Shown: in pieces, positions 40,723-51,036 of the stretch | Numbering within the stretch: the stretch's first letter is position 1 | How the letters are laid out: the number at the start of each line of letters is the position of its first letter | Origin: Acanthococcus lagerstroemiae | Taxonomy: Eukaryota; Arthropoda; Insecta; Hemiptera; Eriococcidae | NCBI GenBank assembly: GCA_031841125.1 | Contig: CM063107.1 | Coordinates: 61,763,814-61,827,813 of the forward strand | Length of the DNA stretch: 64,000 nt | Direction of reading: 5' to 3' | Program-made: the position numbers and the translations under genes | The notes under the pieces: generated by a model | Told to the model about the DNA's origin: nothing | Database searches by the model: none | Seen by the model: only the letters and a program-made list of their open reading frames with translations

Positions 40723-41525
40723 CAACAGATTTCGGGCTGCTCAAAGCGGTGGCGCGCTGTAGTCTTTTACAAATTATTGAGTGAGTGAGTGAATCACTGA
40801 CCTATTGAGTGAGTGAGGAGTGAATAACTCAATGAGTAAGCAAGTGACTGAGTGAGAGAGTGAGTGAATCACTGAGTCACTAAGTAACTGCGTGAATAAC
40901 TAAATAAGTAAGCGACTGGCTGACTGAGTGAGTGAGTGAATCACTGACTCATTGGGTGAGTGACAGAGTGAGGAAGTGAATGAATAACTAAATTATAGAA
41001 TAAGTGAATGACTAAGTGAGTGAGTGAGTGAGTGAGTGAATCACTGAGTCACTGAGTAAGTGATTGAGTAACTGAATGAATCACTAAATAAGTAAGCAAA
41101 TGACTGTATGAGTGGGTGAATCAATCACTTATTGAGTGAGTGATGGAGTGAAGAAATGCGTAACGGAGTGAGGAAATGAGTGAATAACTAAGTGAGTGAG
41201 TGAATCACTGAGTCACTGCATAAGTGAGTGTGTAACTAAGTGAATCACTAAATAAGTAAGCGAGTGACTGAGGGAATCACTGAGTCACTGAGTAAGTGAT
41301 TGAGTATCTGTGTGAATTACTGAATAAGTAAGCGAGTGACTGAGTGAATCACTGACTCAGTGAGTGACAGAGTGAACAGATTTCGGGCTGCTCAAAGTGG
41401 TGGCGCGCTATAGTCGTTTACCCTGTAACCCTGATCGAGGGGAATATTTCATTTACAGGCATACGAAGAAAATTCAAAAGATTATGAAAACAAAAGCGTG
41501 TATCGAAATAATGATTAGGACAAAA
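40723..41525. repeat. GAGT-type tandem array bounded by direct repeats
   Basis: 40778-41372 is a degenerate array of GAGT/GAAT/CACT tetramers with a higher-order unit around GTGAATCACTGAGTCACTGA. The array is bracketed by AACAGATTTCGGGCTGCTCA at 40724 and again at 41373. The right copy continues into the dispersed repeat also seen at 29096. Confidence 0.9.
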
Positions 41526-42535
41526 TTTATATGTTAATACATAAAAATTTGTACATCGTAAGACCGTTACCCACAACCGATGTCGTCACCGCACTAGAAT
41601 ATTGCGGAAAATTCGTTATAGGGACACACGGGTAAAATCGTTTTTTGGCGATTATTATGCCCGTAGAGGACCAGAGGTTCATCACACTGGTAGTACGTCT
41701 ATTATTATGCCAACTTGAGCACATATACACATCTACAGCTTTACCATTATATATGTGTTTCACTTCGATGTAAATTTTCAGTGCACAATTTTTTGCTCAA
41801 CTCTTGGACTGTACATTCATCCGAGCGATGCCCCAATATTAGCCTATGGCATATATACTTATCGCACCATTTCAACACATATGCATTTATTGTTGTCTAC
41901 CTTCACCGTTGAAGGAGCAATAAATATAATATTCGCACGGACCTACTTTTTAAAAGAATAAATTTATGAATCGACGTAATTAATCTTCAGAGCTCAATTC
42001 TCGTAATCACATGAACGCCTGATTTATGCTAGTGATTTCGTTCATCTTACATTTTGCAAACGCAGAAAATTTTATGATGTTGGAAATACAGATTCTTCAA
42101 ATTCAAAATTCTCAAAAAAATTTGCATAATTCAGGGGTAAAAGTAGGCAGGCTTCTCAACAACGATCTTAAAATGCTATCTCGATCACATAATATCTAAT
42201 TACGAGTATAACAAGCAAGGAACCCCTTCTTGATGAAATAGAGGCTGTAAAATTGTTTTGTGAATAAACGTGCAGTTAAAGGGTTAAATCAAACTAAGCT
42301 ACCTCGTTATTTTGGTAGGAAGCGAAAAACACTTTTAACTACAATTTATAAAAAATTCAGCCTCAACCAATTAGTAATAAATCTTCCAAAAATGAATACC
42401 ACTTTTCAAAATTTGAGAATATGAAATTAACTGAAAATTCTTCAGCTTTAGAACCATAGTTTTTTATATTTCAAAGTATGTTTTGTATCTACTCTTGAAT
42501 AAAGAGACAATTTTTTTTTGAAAGACTAAATAAAG
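41526..42535. other. No feature recognised
   Basis: AT-rich unique-looking sequence. The overlapping short reading frames near 41715-41961 have no recognisable domain. Confidence 0.3.
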
Positions 42536-43730
42536 TCAACAATTTCGAAATTTATTTCAGCTTTTAGAAAAATAAAAAATTCATATTTTGCCGTTTGTAG
42601 TTGAAAACACCGACTTAATTATACGAAAATCGTTCATCTCAATTGAACAAAAGAAAAAAAATTCTTTGACTTTTTCGCGTTTTGCTAACTAATCATAAAA
42701 TGCCGACTAAATGGTCAACTTTGCCGAATATCGACTTCAAACATCCGTGGAGGAAGGGGGAGGAATAGGTCGAAAATACCGACACGGTGCCAAAATTGTC
42801 CGTTAAAGAAAACAAATCATATTTCGCCGCCTACAATTGAAAATACCGACTAAATGATATAGAAATTTTATTTTTCATAAAAAAAGAAGAAAAAAGACTT
42901 TCGACATATTCAAATTTTGCCGACTGATCTTAAAATGCAGACAACATAATCGACTTCGACGAAAAATATCGACTCCAGAGATTCGTGGTGGAGGATGAAT
43001 GGAGGCCGGATAAAAAAGTGCAAAAATTGTCCGTTGAAGAAAAATATTCCTATTTTATTGACTTTAAATGAAAATACAGACTCAATTACAAAAAATTGTT
43101 CAGCTTAGCAGAACAAAAGGGGGAAAAATAGTAGACATTTTCACTTTCTAACCGACGGATCCCAAAATGCCGACTCTAAAAATTCATGATAGAGAGGGAG
43201 GAGACGTCGGAAATGGCGACACGGAGTAAAACTTGTTCATTAAAGAAAAAAATTCATATTTTTTCAACTATACATGAAAATATTGACTCAATTACACAAA
43301 AATTGTTCATCTTAGCAGAATGAAAAAGAGAGAAAAAAAAAAGAAAAGCTAAGACATTTTCATACTTTGCCGACTGATCTTAAAATGCCGATTGAATGGT
43401 CGACGTTTCTGAAAAATCCAGAAACCAAAGTTTCATGGGGGAGGGGAGAGATAGGTCGAAAATTCCGACTCGGTCCAAAAATTTGTCACCCCCTCGCTCC
43501 ATCATTGCATGCAAGCAAAGAAAAAAATAACTAAGATTTTCATTGTTGAAAATGCCGACTAAAAAGCTAAAACTGAATGAGAACTTACGAAATATTCTAA
43601 CTCTGTGCTGAAATTCGTTAAAAAGTCAAAACGTGGATATTTTTGCATTTCATTGCCGATTGATCCTAACATGTCAACATAATGATACAAAAATATTGAA
43701 TAAACGTTAATGCGTTAATTATTTTTTTAT
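42536..43730. repeat. Degenerate satellite, about 5 units of 205-240 bp
   Basis: Unit landmarks such as TTCATATTTTGCCG (42580), TCATATTTCGCCG (42819), TCCTATTTTATTGA (43046) and TTCATATTTTTTCA (43252) are each followed by GAAAATACCGACT-like text, an AAAAATTGTTCATCTTAGCA-like segment, TGCCGACTGATCTTAAAATG and GGGGGAGG. Units drift strongly. Confidence 0.8.
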
Positions 43731-44367
43731 TTTGCCGGAAAACACATACCGCCCCTCCTCCCGTAAAATTAGAAATCATAAAAAATTACCATTAAGTACC
43801 ACTAGTAACCAACAGAATCATTGAATCTAATTTCGTAGTTTTATCCCTTTCTAATTCTTCAATGGGTCACCCTTTAAATCGGTTCCTAATAAAAAAAGAA
43901 AAAAAAAAAAAAAGGTCAGAAAGTCAGCAAAGTTTGAGCAGAATTGGAAAAAGTTAAACCGTACCACAAGGGGAGAGCAGTTTTTATAGAACCTGAGGGA
44001 TACCGGCTGACCTCCCTCAGTAAGTAAGCTTGCCGTGGTACTCGGAGCGCTGCCACGGTGGACTGTATATATTTCTCCGGTACTCGTGGGAACCACATGA
44101 AGGGTCAAAAGTCAGTTTTTTTTTGTTTTTTTTTAAAGTAAGGAAAGTGAACCTGCTAGGGCTGGCGAAAGCCAGACCGACAGGGACGCTAGAGAGAAGC
44201 GTGCAGCGGAAGGGCTGTCAGAAGTGATGGACCAAGTGACACTGAGCGAGAAGATGGAGACAGAGACCAGGGAACCAGGGACACCCATGGGTGGACCAGC
44301 GGAACCGGAGACATCTACGGGTGGACCAGGGAACCAGGGATCCGTCTGAGGATAACAGAGAAAAGCT

Positions 44368-44990
44368 ATACACGGAATGATAAGGGTATTGCAAATTAAT
44401 CTGCACCAATGCAAAGCCATCTATTACCTACTGAGCAGGAGGCTGCAAAAGGGGGAAACAAATATATGCCTGTTACAGGAACCATGGTATCATCGGGAAC
44501 AAGTGAGAGGCATATAGATGGCACAGGGGCACCTCATTTATACAAAAAATGCAAGAAGACCACGTGCAGCGATATTTACGTATCAAGTGAGCTGCACAGC
44601 AATAACAGGATTTACCCTACGGGATCTTGTGGCGGCCATTTTGGAATATGAAGAAGGAGGGACAAGAAGAAGATAGTGATATGCTCAGCATATTTCCCAT
44701 CCGACTCTCGAGACCCTCCCCCAACTGATGAGCTCAGGGAACTGGTGGAATACTGTGTGAGGGAAAAGCTGGACCTTCTTGTCGGACGCGATGCCAACTC
44801 GCACCATACTATTTGGGGGAGTACAGGCACAAATCCGAGAGGGAAATGGCTAGTGGACTACCTTGGGACACAGGATCTGCCGGTACTGAATGAGGGAAGC
44901 AAACCAACGTTTGTCACAAAAGTAAGGCAAGAAGTTATAGACATAATACTCCGTAATTCCAAACTTCGGGATATATCTTCATCAAACCTA
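44368..44990 (+). pseudogene. Truncated R1/Jockey-like LINE endonuclease
   Basis: It starts IRVLQINLHQCKAIYYLLSR, then ICLLQEPW (catalytic-type glutamate), KNARRPRAAIF, and ICSAYFPSD...LDLLVGRDANSHHTIWGST then GRGKWL-like and PTFVTKVRQEVIDIIL. These are the endonuclease/exonuclease/phosphatase blocks of R1- or I-type LINEs. One stop and one frameshift are seen (near 44517 and 44680). No reverse transcriptase follows: the frame ends where the AT-rich island begins. Confidence 0.85.
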
Positions 44991-45205
44991 AATGGAGTTC
45001 CAGTTAACCAAGTATTTATTTCCTCCTTTGTTAATGTAAAAGTGATTTTCCATCTATTTGGTTGGGGTAATCTAGATTGAGTTAATTTTTGTAATAATAT
45101 AAAATATAGATCTCTTATTTTTGAGGTTGCTTCACTTCCTCTGAAAGCTATATAAATTCTATACTTTCTTATATAGTGTTCTATTTTTGCTTTGTAGTTT
45201 TATTT
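44988..45205 (-). pseudogene. 3' piece of an AT-rich island gene, unknown product
   Basis: Minus-strand frame of about 70 codons, open from a TAA near 45205 to the LINE junction. It begins NYKAKIEHYI and includes FRGSEATSKIRDLYFILLQK and KEEINTWLTGTPF. It is basic and hydrophilic, with no recognised domain. The upstream part is lost or out of frame, and the other end is cut by the LINE boundary. Confidence 0.4.
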
Positions 45206-45366
45206 GCATAGAAGTCATGCACTTTGAAAAACTGAATCTATTGAGCAATATTTGTGTCTCGTCTTCTAGTTTCATTTCTTATAACACTTACAGTGACCTA
45301 ATTTCTAGTAACCATTTTATGTAGGATAATAATTTCTATTATTTAGATAGAAAATTTTTAACAAAT

Positions 45367-45699
45367 TTATTTTTCTGTCACTAGTTTAAAATTGTTCTCT
45401 TTCATCATTTCTAATCTCCTTTTATGATAATTTGATTTCAAATGACTAGCATAACTTCTTATATTCATTGTTTTTCCACATTCACACTGTTTATCAACTA
45501 ATTTTAATTCATCATTATATATTTTCATTATTAAATTTTTACATACCTTACACCAATATTGATTTTTACCAAAATCATCACTTTTTTTGAATTTCATACA
45601 TTTTGTACACAGACGAAGCTTTCCAGCATCAATAACTGAAAGTAAATTATCATCTTGCATTGTCTTACAAATTGAAATCATTTTCATGGATAGATTCAT
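45367..45699 (-). CDS. 110-aa zinc-finger-like protein in the AT-rich island
   Basis: Intact frame, ATG at 45699. Two candidate metal sites: C-T-K-C (residues about 32-35) paired with C-K-V-C (about 50-53) in a C-x2-C-x3-K-x3-F...C-x2-C arrangement, then CECGKTMNIRSYASHLKSNY with H-K-R-R, a C-x-C...H-x5-H finger. This combination is common in uncharacterised proteins of large DNA viruses; that comparison is from memory of the pattern, not a search. A TATATAAATAAG box lies just upstream of the ATG. Function unknown, perhaps nucleic-acid binding. Confidence 0.55.
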   Translation of the reverse strand: MNLSMKMISICKTMQDDNLLSVIDAGKLRLCTKCMKFKKSDDFGKNQYWCKVCKNLIMKIYNDELKLVDKQCECGKTMNIRSYASHLKSNYHKRRLEMMKENNFKLVTEK

Positions 45700-45981
45700 T
45701 CTTCTTATTTATATAGAAAATTTTTTTAGAAGAAATTTATTTAGATAATAATGTAAGAAGAACCTTCCTAAAATGGACACAAAATCTTCCTAAAATAGAC
45801 ATAAAACCTTCCCAAAATATGCCCAAATTAGACCCCAATTACGTCTGAATTAAATTACGTTCAATTCATGTTCAAATTATATTTGATGAATAAACCTTCA
45901 CAAAATATGTCCAAAATAGACATAAAACCTTCACAAATCAACTTCTCAAAATATATTCAACATATAATAGCATCTTGAAGT

Positions 45982-46643
45982 TTAAGTATTAATTTTTGGT
46001 TTTTTAGGTTTTTGGTTTATAACTGATTTTTCTGACTCACTACTCTTTGCATAAATCCTTTCTATTTTATCTTTAGATGAAATGTCAGAATTCTTAACTG
46101 GTACTCTTGTGAATTTATTACCAAAGTCTATTTTCATTTCATCTACCTTCTTTTGAATTTTCATTAATTCTGAAACTGGTAATAAATTAAATGATTTTGT
46201 TGTTACAGATATATCCCAACCAGAATCATATTCAACCGCTTTAATTTGAGATTTTTCATTATATTTTTTTAGTAACCTATTATTTTCTTCTTTCAATTGA
46301 TAATTCTCTTCTTCCAAGTGTTTGCTATTATTCAAAAGATTTATTAAATCATTTGATAAATTTTGATAGAGTATTACATCTCGCTTCACAAGCAGGAGAA
46401 AAAAGTGCATTTACAAGCTTTCTATAATTCTTTTTAGTTTCATCATCAAAATTTTTCTCATTAATATATTCCTTTATGAAATTCTTTAATCAAGTCTATA
46501 TATGATTTAGCAATATCTAATGTTGATTGATTTTCATAATAATGTTTTAAAATTTCTAAATTGAAACTTATCATCTCTTTTACATCTGCGGTAAATGAAC
46601 TAACTATTGAAGTTAATGTAACTAAAAATTTTTCATTTGTCAT
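45982..46643 (-). pseudogene. Broken coiled-coil protein gene in the AT-rich island
   Basis: ATG at 46643 (MTNEKFLVTL...). The first frame closes at 46461 after a frame change; a middle part continues in another frame (46480-46375), and the last part is open from 46410 to the stop at 45982. Two frameshifts thus break a product that would be about 220 residues. The last part contains NNSKHLEEENYQLKEENNRL, a clear coiled coil, and a basic tail ending KPKKPKINT. No family recognised. A TATATA box precedes the start. Confidence 0.5.
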
Positions 46644-46774
46644 TTATATATAAAAAATTTTTTTTTTTAACCATTATTTTACCATTCCACTTTCCATTCC
46701 ATTTTACCATTTCCATTCCATTCCAGTTACCATTTTCCATTTACCATTCTCAAAAATTTTATAAATAAATAATA

Positions 46775-47191
46775 ATGGATCATGCAACACTAATCAAATT
46801 GATGAGAGAATAATATGATTTCATAAATAATACAAAAAACTCTTTCAAGGAGAAATATAATATAAGCTTGAAAACTATTAATAAATATCTAATCAAATAT
46901 GATATTCCTCATAGAAGAAATCTGAATATTATAAAAATTAATAGAGATAAAAATGGGAGATTCACCTTTGGAATTTTAGAAAAACCTGAAACTAAACTTT
47001 TATCATGTTGCAATGATAGTAGAATGGTTGCATCCAAGAAAGAAGAAAAAACTAAAGATATTAAAACAAGGAAAGTTTGTATCAATTCAAATAATAATCT
47101 AATCATAAAAGCAGATAAGCAAAAAGAAAATCGAAATAATGAAAAGTTTGATTATATCACATTCATTGATTGCTTAGAAGAATTTGACTGA
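46775..47191 (+). pseudogene. Helix-turn-helix-like gene in the AT-rich island, one stop
   Basis: A start at 46775 (MDHATLIKLMRE) is followed by a TAA at 46811-46813, after which the same frame is open to 47191. It reads KYNISLKTINKYLIKYDIPH, which resembles the recognition helix of a homeodomain-like/resolvase-type HTH. The rest is K- and N-rich. The single stop suggests loss of function. DNA binding is inferred. Confidence 0.45.
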
Positions 47192-47340
47192 GTATTCAAT
47201 TCATATCCTCATTTTTGGGAAGTCATGACGGGTAGTTATGCTATTCCTTGGTTAAACTGCTTTTAAAGAACTCATAACAATCTGTAATATTAACTGCTGA
47301 TTCAGTAACTGCCAGTTAGAAATCGCTGATTGAAAAACCC

Positions 47341-47561
47341 GCCCTTAAAATGATAAAACATATAAGACATCCAGCGATACTGTTATTACTGCTAGAGGGT
47401 ACGGTTGAGGAAGAGAACTGGAGAGGAAAGTAAAGAATGAACTACAAGAGCAGATAATGAAGGATACAAAGTGTAAATCCTTCTCAGAAATGAAGAAAGT
47501 AACACAGGAGAGAAAAAAAATGAGAGACGCAACCTACTAGTTGAGAGACTAATATGACCTA
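47341..47561 (+). mobile_element. 3' end of a LINE of the A/B family
   Basis: Homologous to the last 200 bp of LINE A (37363-37560) and LINE B (13966-14170). All share TAAGACA(T/A)CCAG, ATTACTGCTAGAGGGTA, GAGCAGATAATG and AAATCCTTCTCAGAAA, then CTACTAGT and GAGACTAA. Only this 5'-truncated tail is present. Confidence 0.85.
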
Positions 47562-48319
47562 TCGTGTTAACGTTCGACAAGGCTCTATTTAACTCGAGCA
47601 TTTTTTTCGGGGCCTTTAGAGTACGAGTGTTAAAGCTAGCTATTGTTGGGGGGGAGGGGTTAAATGGTCGTAATTGTCCTAGTCGACCAGACTTATCTGG
47701 GCAATAACGGTAAGGTCCATAGTTTCAACGTTTCCCGCGCAACAATATTTAGTTTAAAACATTTTCGGACGCTGTGGCCACTTAAACGATTAATGTCATG
47801 TGTATCTTCCGAGACCCACTTATTTCGTTACTCATTACAGTTGACAGCACACTACTCTCTTAGGTTCGGTAAATAACCTCGATTGTAATAACTAAAACGG
47901 AAGAGCTCAAGTAGGCAGACATTGAGATATTTCCTCCCCATGTCTGCCGTATCGTTGCCCCGCCATAAACGCAGCTACATTTGTAACGACAGGAACTTTC
48001 ATGTCCGAACGTCTGAACTTCCGCGCTTTCGCGGTAATTCGGCGTCTTAATTTCGGTAAATTTTAGGTCGCACAACGCGGCAGCACTGGGTCCTTCGATC
48101 CATATCGTCGCAGTGCTGCGTGAGACATCAAATGCCCCACGGTTGCATGTTAATTCGCAGCTTCGTGTCGTTATCGTGCTTTAATTACTTTTACAAGAAA
48201 TGTACGCTGAAAACCGATATTGTCACAGTGGCTAATGACGATCTAAGATACGCAGATTCGCTCGCATTTTTATTGCCGGCCTTCAGTTCTAATCGCGATC
48301 GATCGGAAGTGCGTGCAAA
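47562..48319 (+). promoter_or_regulatory. GC-richer stretch upstream of a putative start: likely promoter and 5' UTR
   Basis: Unlike its surroundings, this stretch has balanced composition, many CpGs (for example ggacgctg, ttccgcgctttcgcgg and gatcgcgatcgatcgg) and no repeats that match elsewhere in the window. It ends at the putative ATG at 48320. A hairpin at 48074-48122 has arms ACGCGGCAGCACTG / CAGTGCTGCGTG. No TATA box was assigned. Confidence 0.4.
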
Positions 48320-48419
48320 ATGGCCAACGAAATGACGGCCGCGGAGATGCTGAGTTCAAAGGCTGCTGCAGATCAGCGTGAAACGACCGCGCATATCGCG
48401 GTCTCGCATAACAACCCTA
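48320..48419 (+). CDS. Putative first coding exon of an unidentified gene
   Basis: ATG in a good context (gcaaaATGg) starts 33 codons plus one base and runs into a strong donor (A|gtaagtg at 48420). The frame begins MANEMTAAEMLSSKAAADQR, continues ETTAHIAVSHNNP, and uses GC-rich codons, as expected of coding DNA. No membrane segment. I do not recognise the protein. If real, the remaining 15.5 kb is its first intron, since no further exon is evident. Confidence 0.45.
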
Positions 48420-49195
48420 GTAAGTGTTTTCAAGTTTCCGCCCTTTGCGAATGCAGGCGATTTAATAAACTCGATTATAACGCCGAGGACGTTTGAATGT
48501 GTTCACACTGAGATGATGACTGGATGCTGGTTCTGCTGACCTGACCTGGGTAACACAATGTGCTAAAACGAACGTGCCAATATTTGGTTCGCAACTTATT
48601 ATAGTTTCTGCGGAATTGGATCCTTATCAGTGACCTTTAGTATCAATCCAGAGAGACGCTAGGTGGTTGAAAATAAACACGAGGCACTCTGTTTAATTGA
48701 GAAAATCGAAGTCCGATGGAAATACGCGGGATAATGAGAGGGACCCGAGTTCGATATCAGTTTTTGTGAATGGCTTTTACTACGGGAAAGGAAAGTGATA
48801 CGCCAAATTGACCTGTGTTGGAAAATGAATTGATTTTATACAATTGTAGAATGCAAAAGAGCATTTAGGGTAGATACCTTTACCTATATTCGAAGTTGGT
48901 GATGATTAATGTACCTCGAAGAGAGTCTGTGCCGATTCTATCAGATTATGTAGTTCTAAAACCAATAATAACATGCTCCTTTTTTGTTAAAATTAGATGA
49001 TTATAACACATCTGATCGATCGAGCAACCCGAAGTCAAAACAACCCATGAAAGTAGTCTGCCTATAAATCATATTTTATTATTTTCAAACTTATATGTGT
49101 ACGTCTCTATCAAAAGAGAGCCCACTTTGTCGATTACAGTTTTGGCTGTACTGTCGTGTCAATTTCGACTAAAAGATTGATTTTAGGGTTTTTAG

Positions 49196-49726
49196 CAGGG
49201 ATAAGAAGTCAGCCAGAAGTCGAAGTCGGAAGCCGGTAGTTAGCCGGTTTTGAACAAAATTTTAAGAAGCCGAAATAGTTGGAAGTTGGTAGCCGGTAGA
49301 GAAGCCAGTTGCTTTTCGGCTTTTTAATCAGCTTCTTGTGATTTGTGACTTCTGATTTTTGTCGTTTCGGTTAATTATTTATGATCTCTTTCCAATGAAC
49401 TATAGGTATTACACAAGTACCGTGAATTGTCTACTAGTACATTATTTTAACGTCTGAAATGGTACCTTATACAGTCCAAATTTAGGCATATTATCTGTTA
49501 AACGCCCTCCTGTAAAATTACAATTTTAACGGACCCCGTCAAAAAACGTAAGAGAGAGAAGGGACTGGTTGCGGTAGCCAGTAGCCGGAAGCTGGTACCC
49601 AGTAGCTGGGAGCCCAAAGCCAGAAAAATGGTAGCGGTAAGTTTTTTAATTTTGAAAGGAAGTCGGAAGCTTTATAAATTTGGAGTAGCCGGAAGAGAAG
49701 CTTTTTCAGTCGGCTTCTCTTCCCTG
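49196..49726. mobile_element. hAT-like element rich in GAAGCCGG, 531 bp
   Basis: The ends CAGGGATAAGAAGTC and CGGCTTCTCTTCCCTG are inverted. The duplication gttttta(g) is perfect over 8 bp (49188-49195, 49727-49734). Internally AGCCGG/GAAGCC units recur near both ends. Confidence 0.9.
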
Positions 49727-50221
49727 GTTTTTAGCATTTCGATTAATAGAAATCCTGTTATTCTTTCACTTCCAGTTTGCCATTTTCGAGATCACTCCAT
49801 GCCAGCTCCGGAGTACGAAATGCGTCGAAACCGAAAGAGCCTATCAGGGTTGGGAAAGTCAAAACTTATGAACTTAACTTCGGATTCGGCTTAATTGCAA
49901 GCTGGAAGGATGTTTCAGATTCGGCTTCGGCTTCAGAAATATTCATGTTGTAACTTCGATTTCGGATCCAGCTTCATCACTGATATAAATTTTTTCAGCT
50001 TGGGATTCGGCTTCAGGGGAATGGCACATTGGCTTTGTTTACATATTTTGCCCCCAAGTTTGATACGCAATTGATAAAAATGACTGAATAATTTTGCGTT
50101 TTTTTCAAGTTAAACCGAGTTTTTAGCAATCGGGGATTAAAAGCTGACTATTATTACTAAATTTAATTACAAGTAACGTAAACCCGAAGTACATAATTCA
50201 AATGATGATCTACTTACTAAT

Positions 50222-50502
50222 CAGTGGCGGATCTATGGGGGTGTTTTGGGAGTTCGGACACCTCCCTTCGGGCCAGAGAAGAAAAAAAAACCGCTTGAGT
50301 TTTGAGTTTTTCTCCTGTTTTTGAGTATCTACAGCACTATATACAGGCTACAATATTCATTTTGAAACGATTTAATCACATTATGAGGCTTGTCTTCAAA
50401 AAATATTTAAAATGACATCCATCTCGGTTTTTTAGGAGGCGGAGGTGGAAAAAGTTTAATTTTCAAAACACCCTCCTTGGAAAATTTCTAGATCCACCGC
50501 TG
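50222..50502. mobile_element. hAT-like MITE 'CAGTGGCGGATCTA', 281 bp
   Basis: The ends CAGTGGCGGATCTA and TAGATCCACCGCTG are inverted. The duplication ttactaat (50214-50221, 50503-50510) is perfect. Nested in the 1.8-kb element. Confidence 0.93.
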
Positions 50503-50511
50503 TTACTAATT

Positions 50512-51036
50512 CAGTAAAATCTGTATAAGCCGGAACTCGCTGGGACTGAAGCAATTTTCCACCTTGGACAAAATTCCACCCACAAGAAAATTTGTGCAAG
50601 CCGGAAAGTTCCGCCTTAATTTTTTCCCCCTTTATTCTTCCTTTCTTTCTTTCTTTCTTTGCAAGCTTGATACATACATTACGAACTAGGCAAGCACACA
50701 TACAGTAGTTAACAATCGTATGTACTAGTATTTTGAAGTTATTTTCGGAAAAAATCTCCCAATCTTTGACTGATATATTTAACGAAATTCTAAATACCGG
50801 AAAAATCCCTAAACAATGGCTGATAGCTGAGGAATCAGTACATGTATTTTCTGGCTTAGCCATGTTCAAAATGGTAATTTTTATCATTCACCTTTTCCGT
50901 TTCCGCGGAAGACGAATTCCGGCTTATACAAAAAAATTTACACATAAACTCCATAGGAACTGCCCGAACTTTTTCTTTTTTCCGTCATGGACGGATTTCC
51001 GCCTAATATAGACTCCGGCTCACGCAGATTTTACTG
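50512..51036. mobile_element. pogo-like MITE 'CAGTAAAATCTG', 525 bp
   Basis: The ends CAGTAAAATCTG and CAGATTTTACTG are inverted repeats; matching continues weakly through AGCCGGA. A clear TA duplication is not visible. It carries a LINE fragment near 50733. Confidence 0.65.
50733..50830 (+). pseudogene. Short LINE reverse-transcriptase fragment
   Basis: About 32 codons read KLFSEKISQSLTDIFNEILN, then TGKIPKQWLIAE. This is the conserved '(L/I)..(I/L)FN.IL.TG.IP..W' block of RTE/Jockey-type reverse transcriptases. It stops abruptly; nothing else of the element is present. Confidence 0.55.

Larger units (their letters stand above)
44988..47215. other. AT-rich island with four packed intronless frames, possibly virus- or virus-like-element-derived
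   Basis: Composition drops sharply to A/T compared with both flanks. Three frames on the minus strand and one on the plus strand are separated by short spacers. Two starts follow a TATATA(A)-type box with a T-run just upstream (near 45705-45730 and 46643-46665, minus strand). Spacers hold degenerate short repeats: 45750-45960 (CCTTCC/ACAAAATAGACATAAAA) and 46671-46750 (CCATT). The layout resembles a large DNA virus or a Polinton/virophage-like element more than insect DNA. Frameshifts and stops suggest an old nuclear copy. The origin is an inference; a bacterial or contig-error source is not excluded. Confidence 0.55.

Noticed and set aside
40723..41400. Regularly repeated sequence that might suggest a CRISPR array
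   Set aside because: It is a tetramer-based tandem array without distinct spacers, in eukaryotic DNA.
44133..44420. Minus-strand frames rich in P, W, S and G
   Set aside because: They are antisense to degenerate GGACCAGGGAACC repeats at the 5' side of the R1-like LINE.
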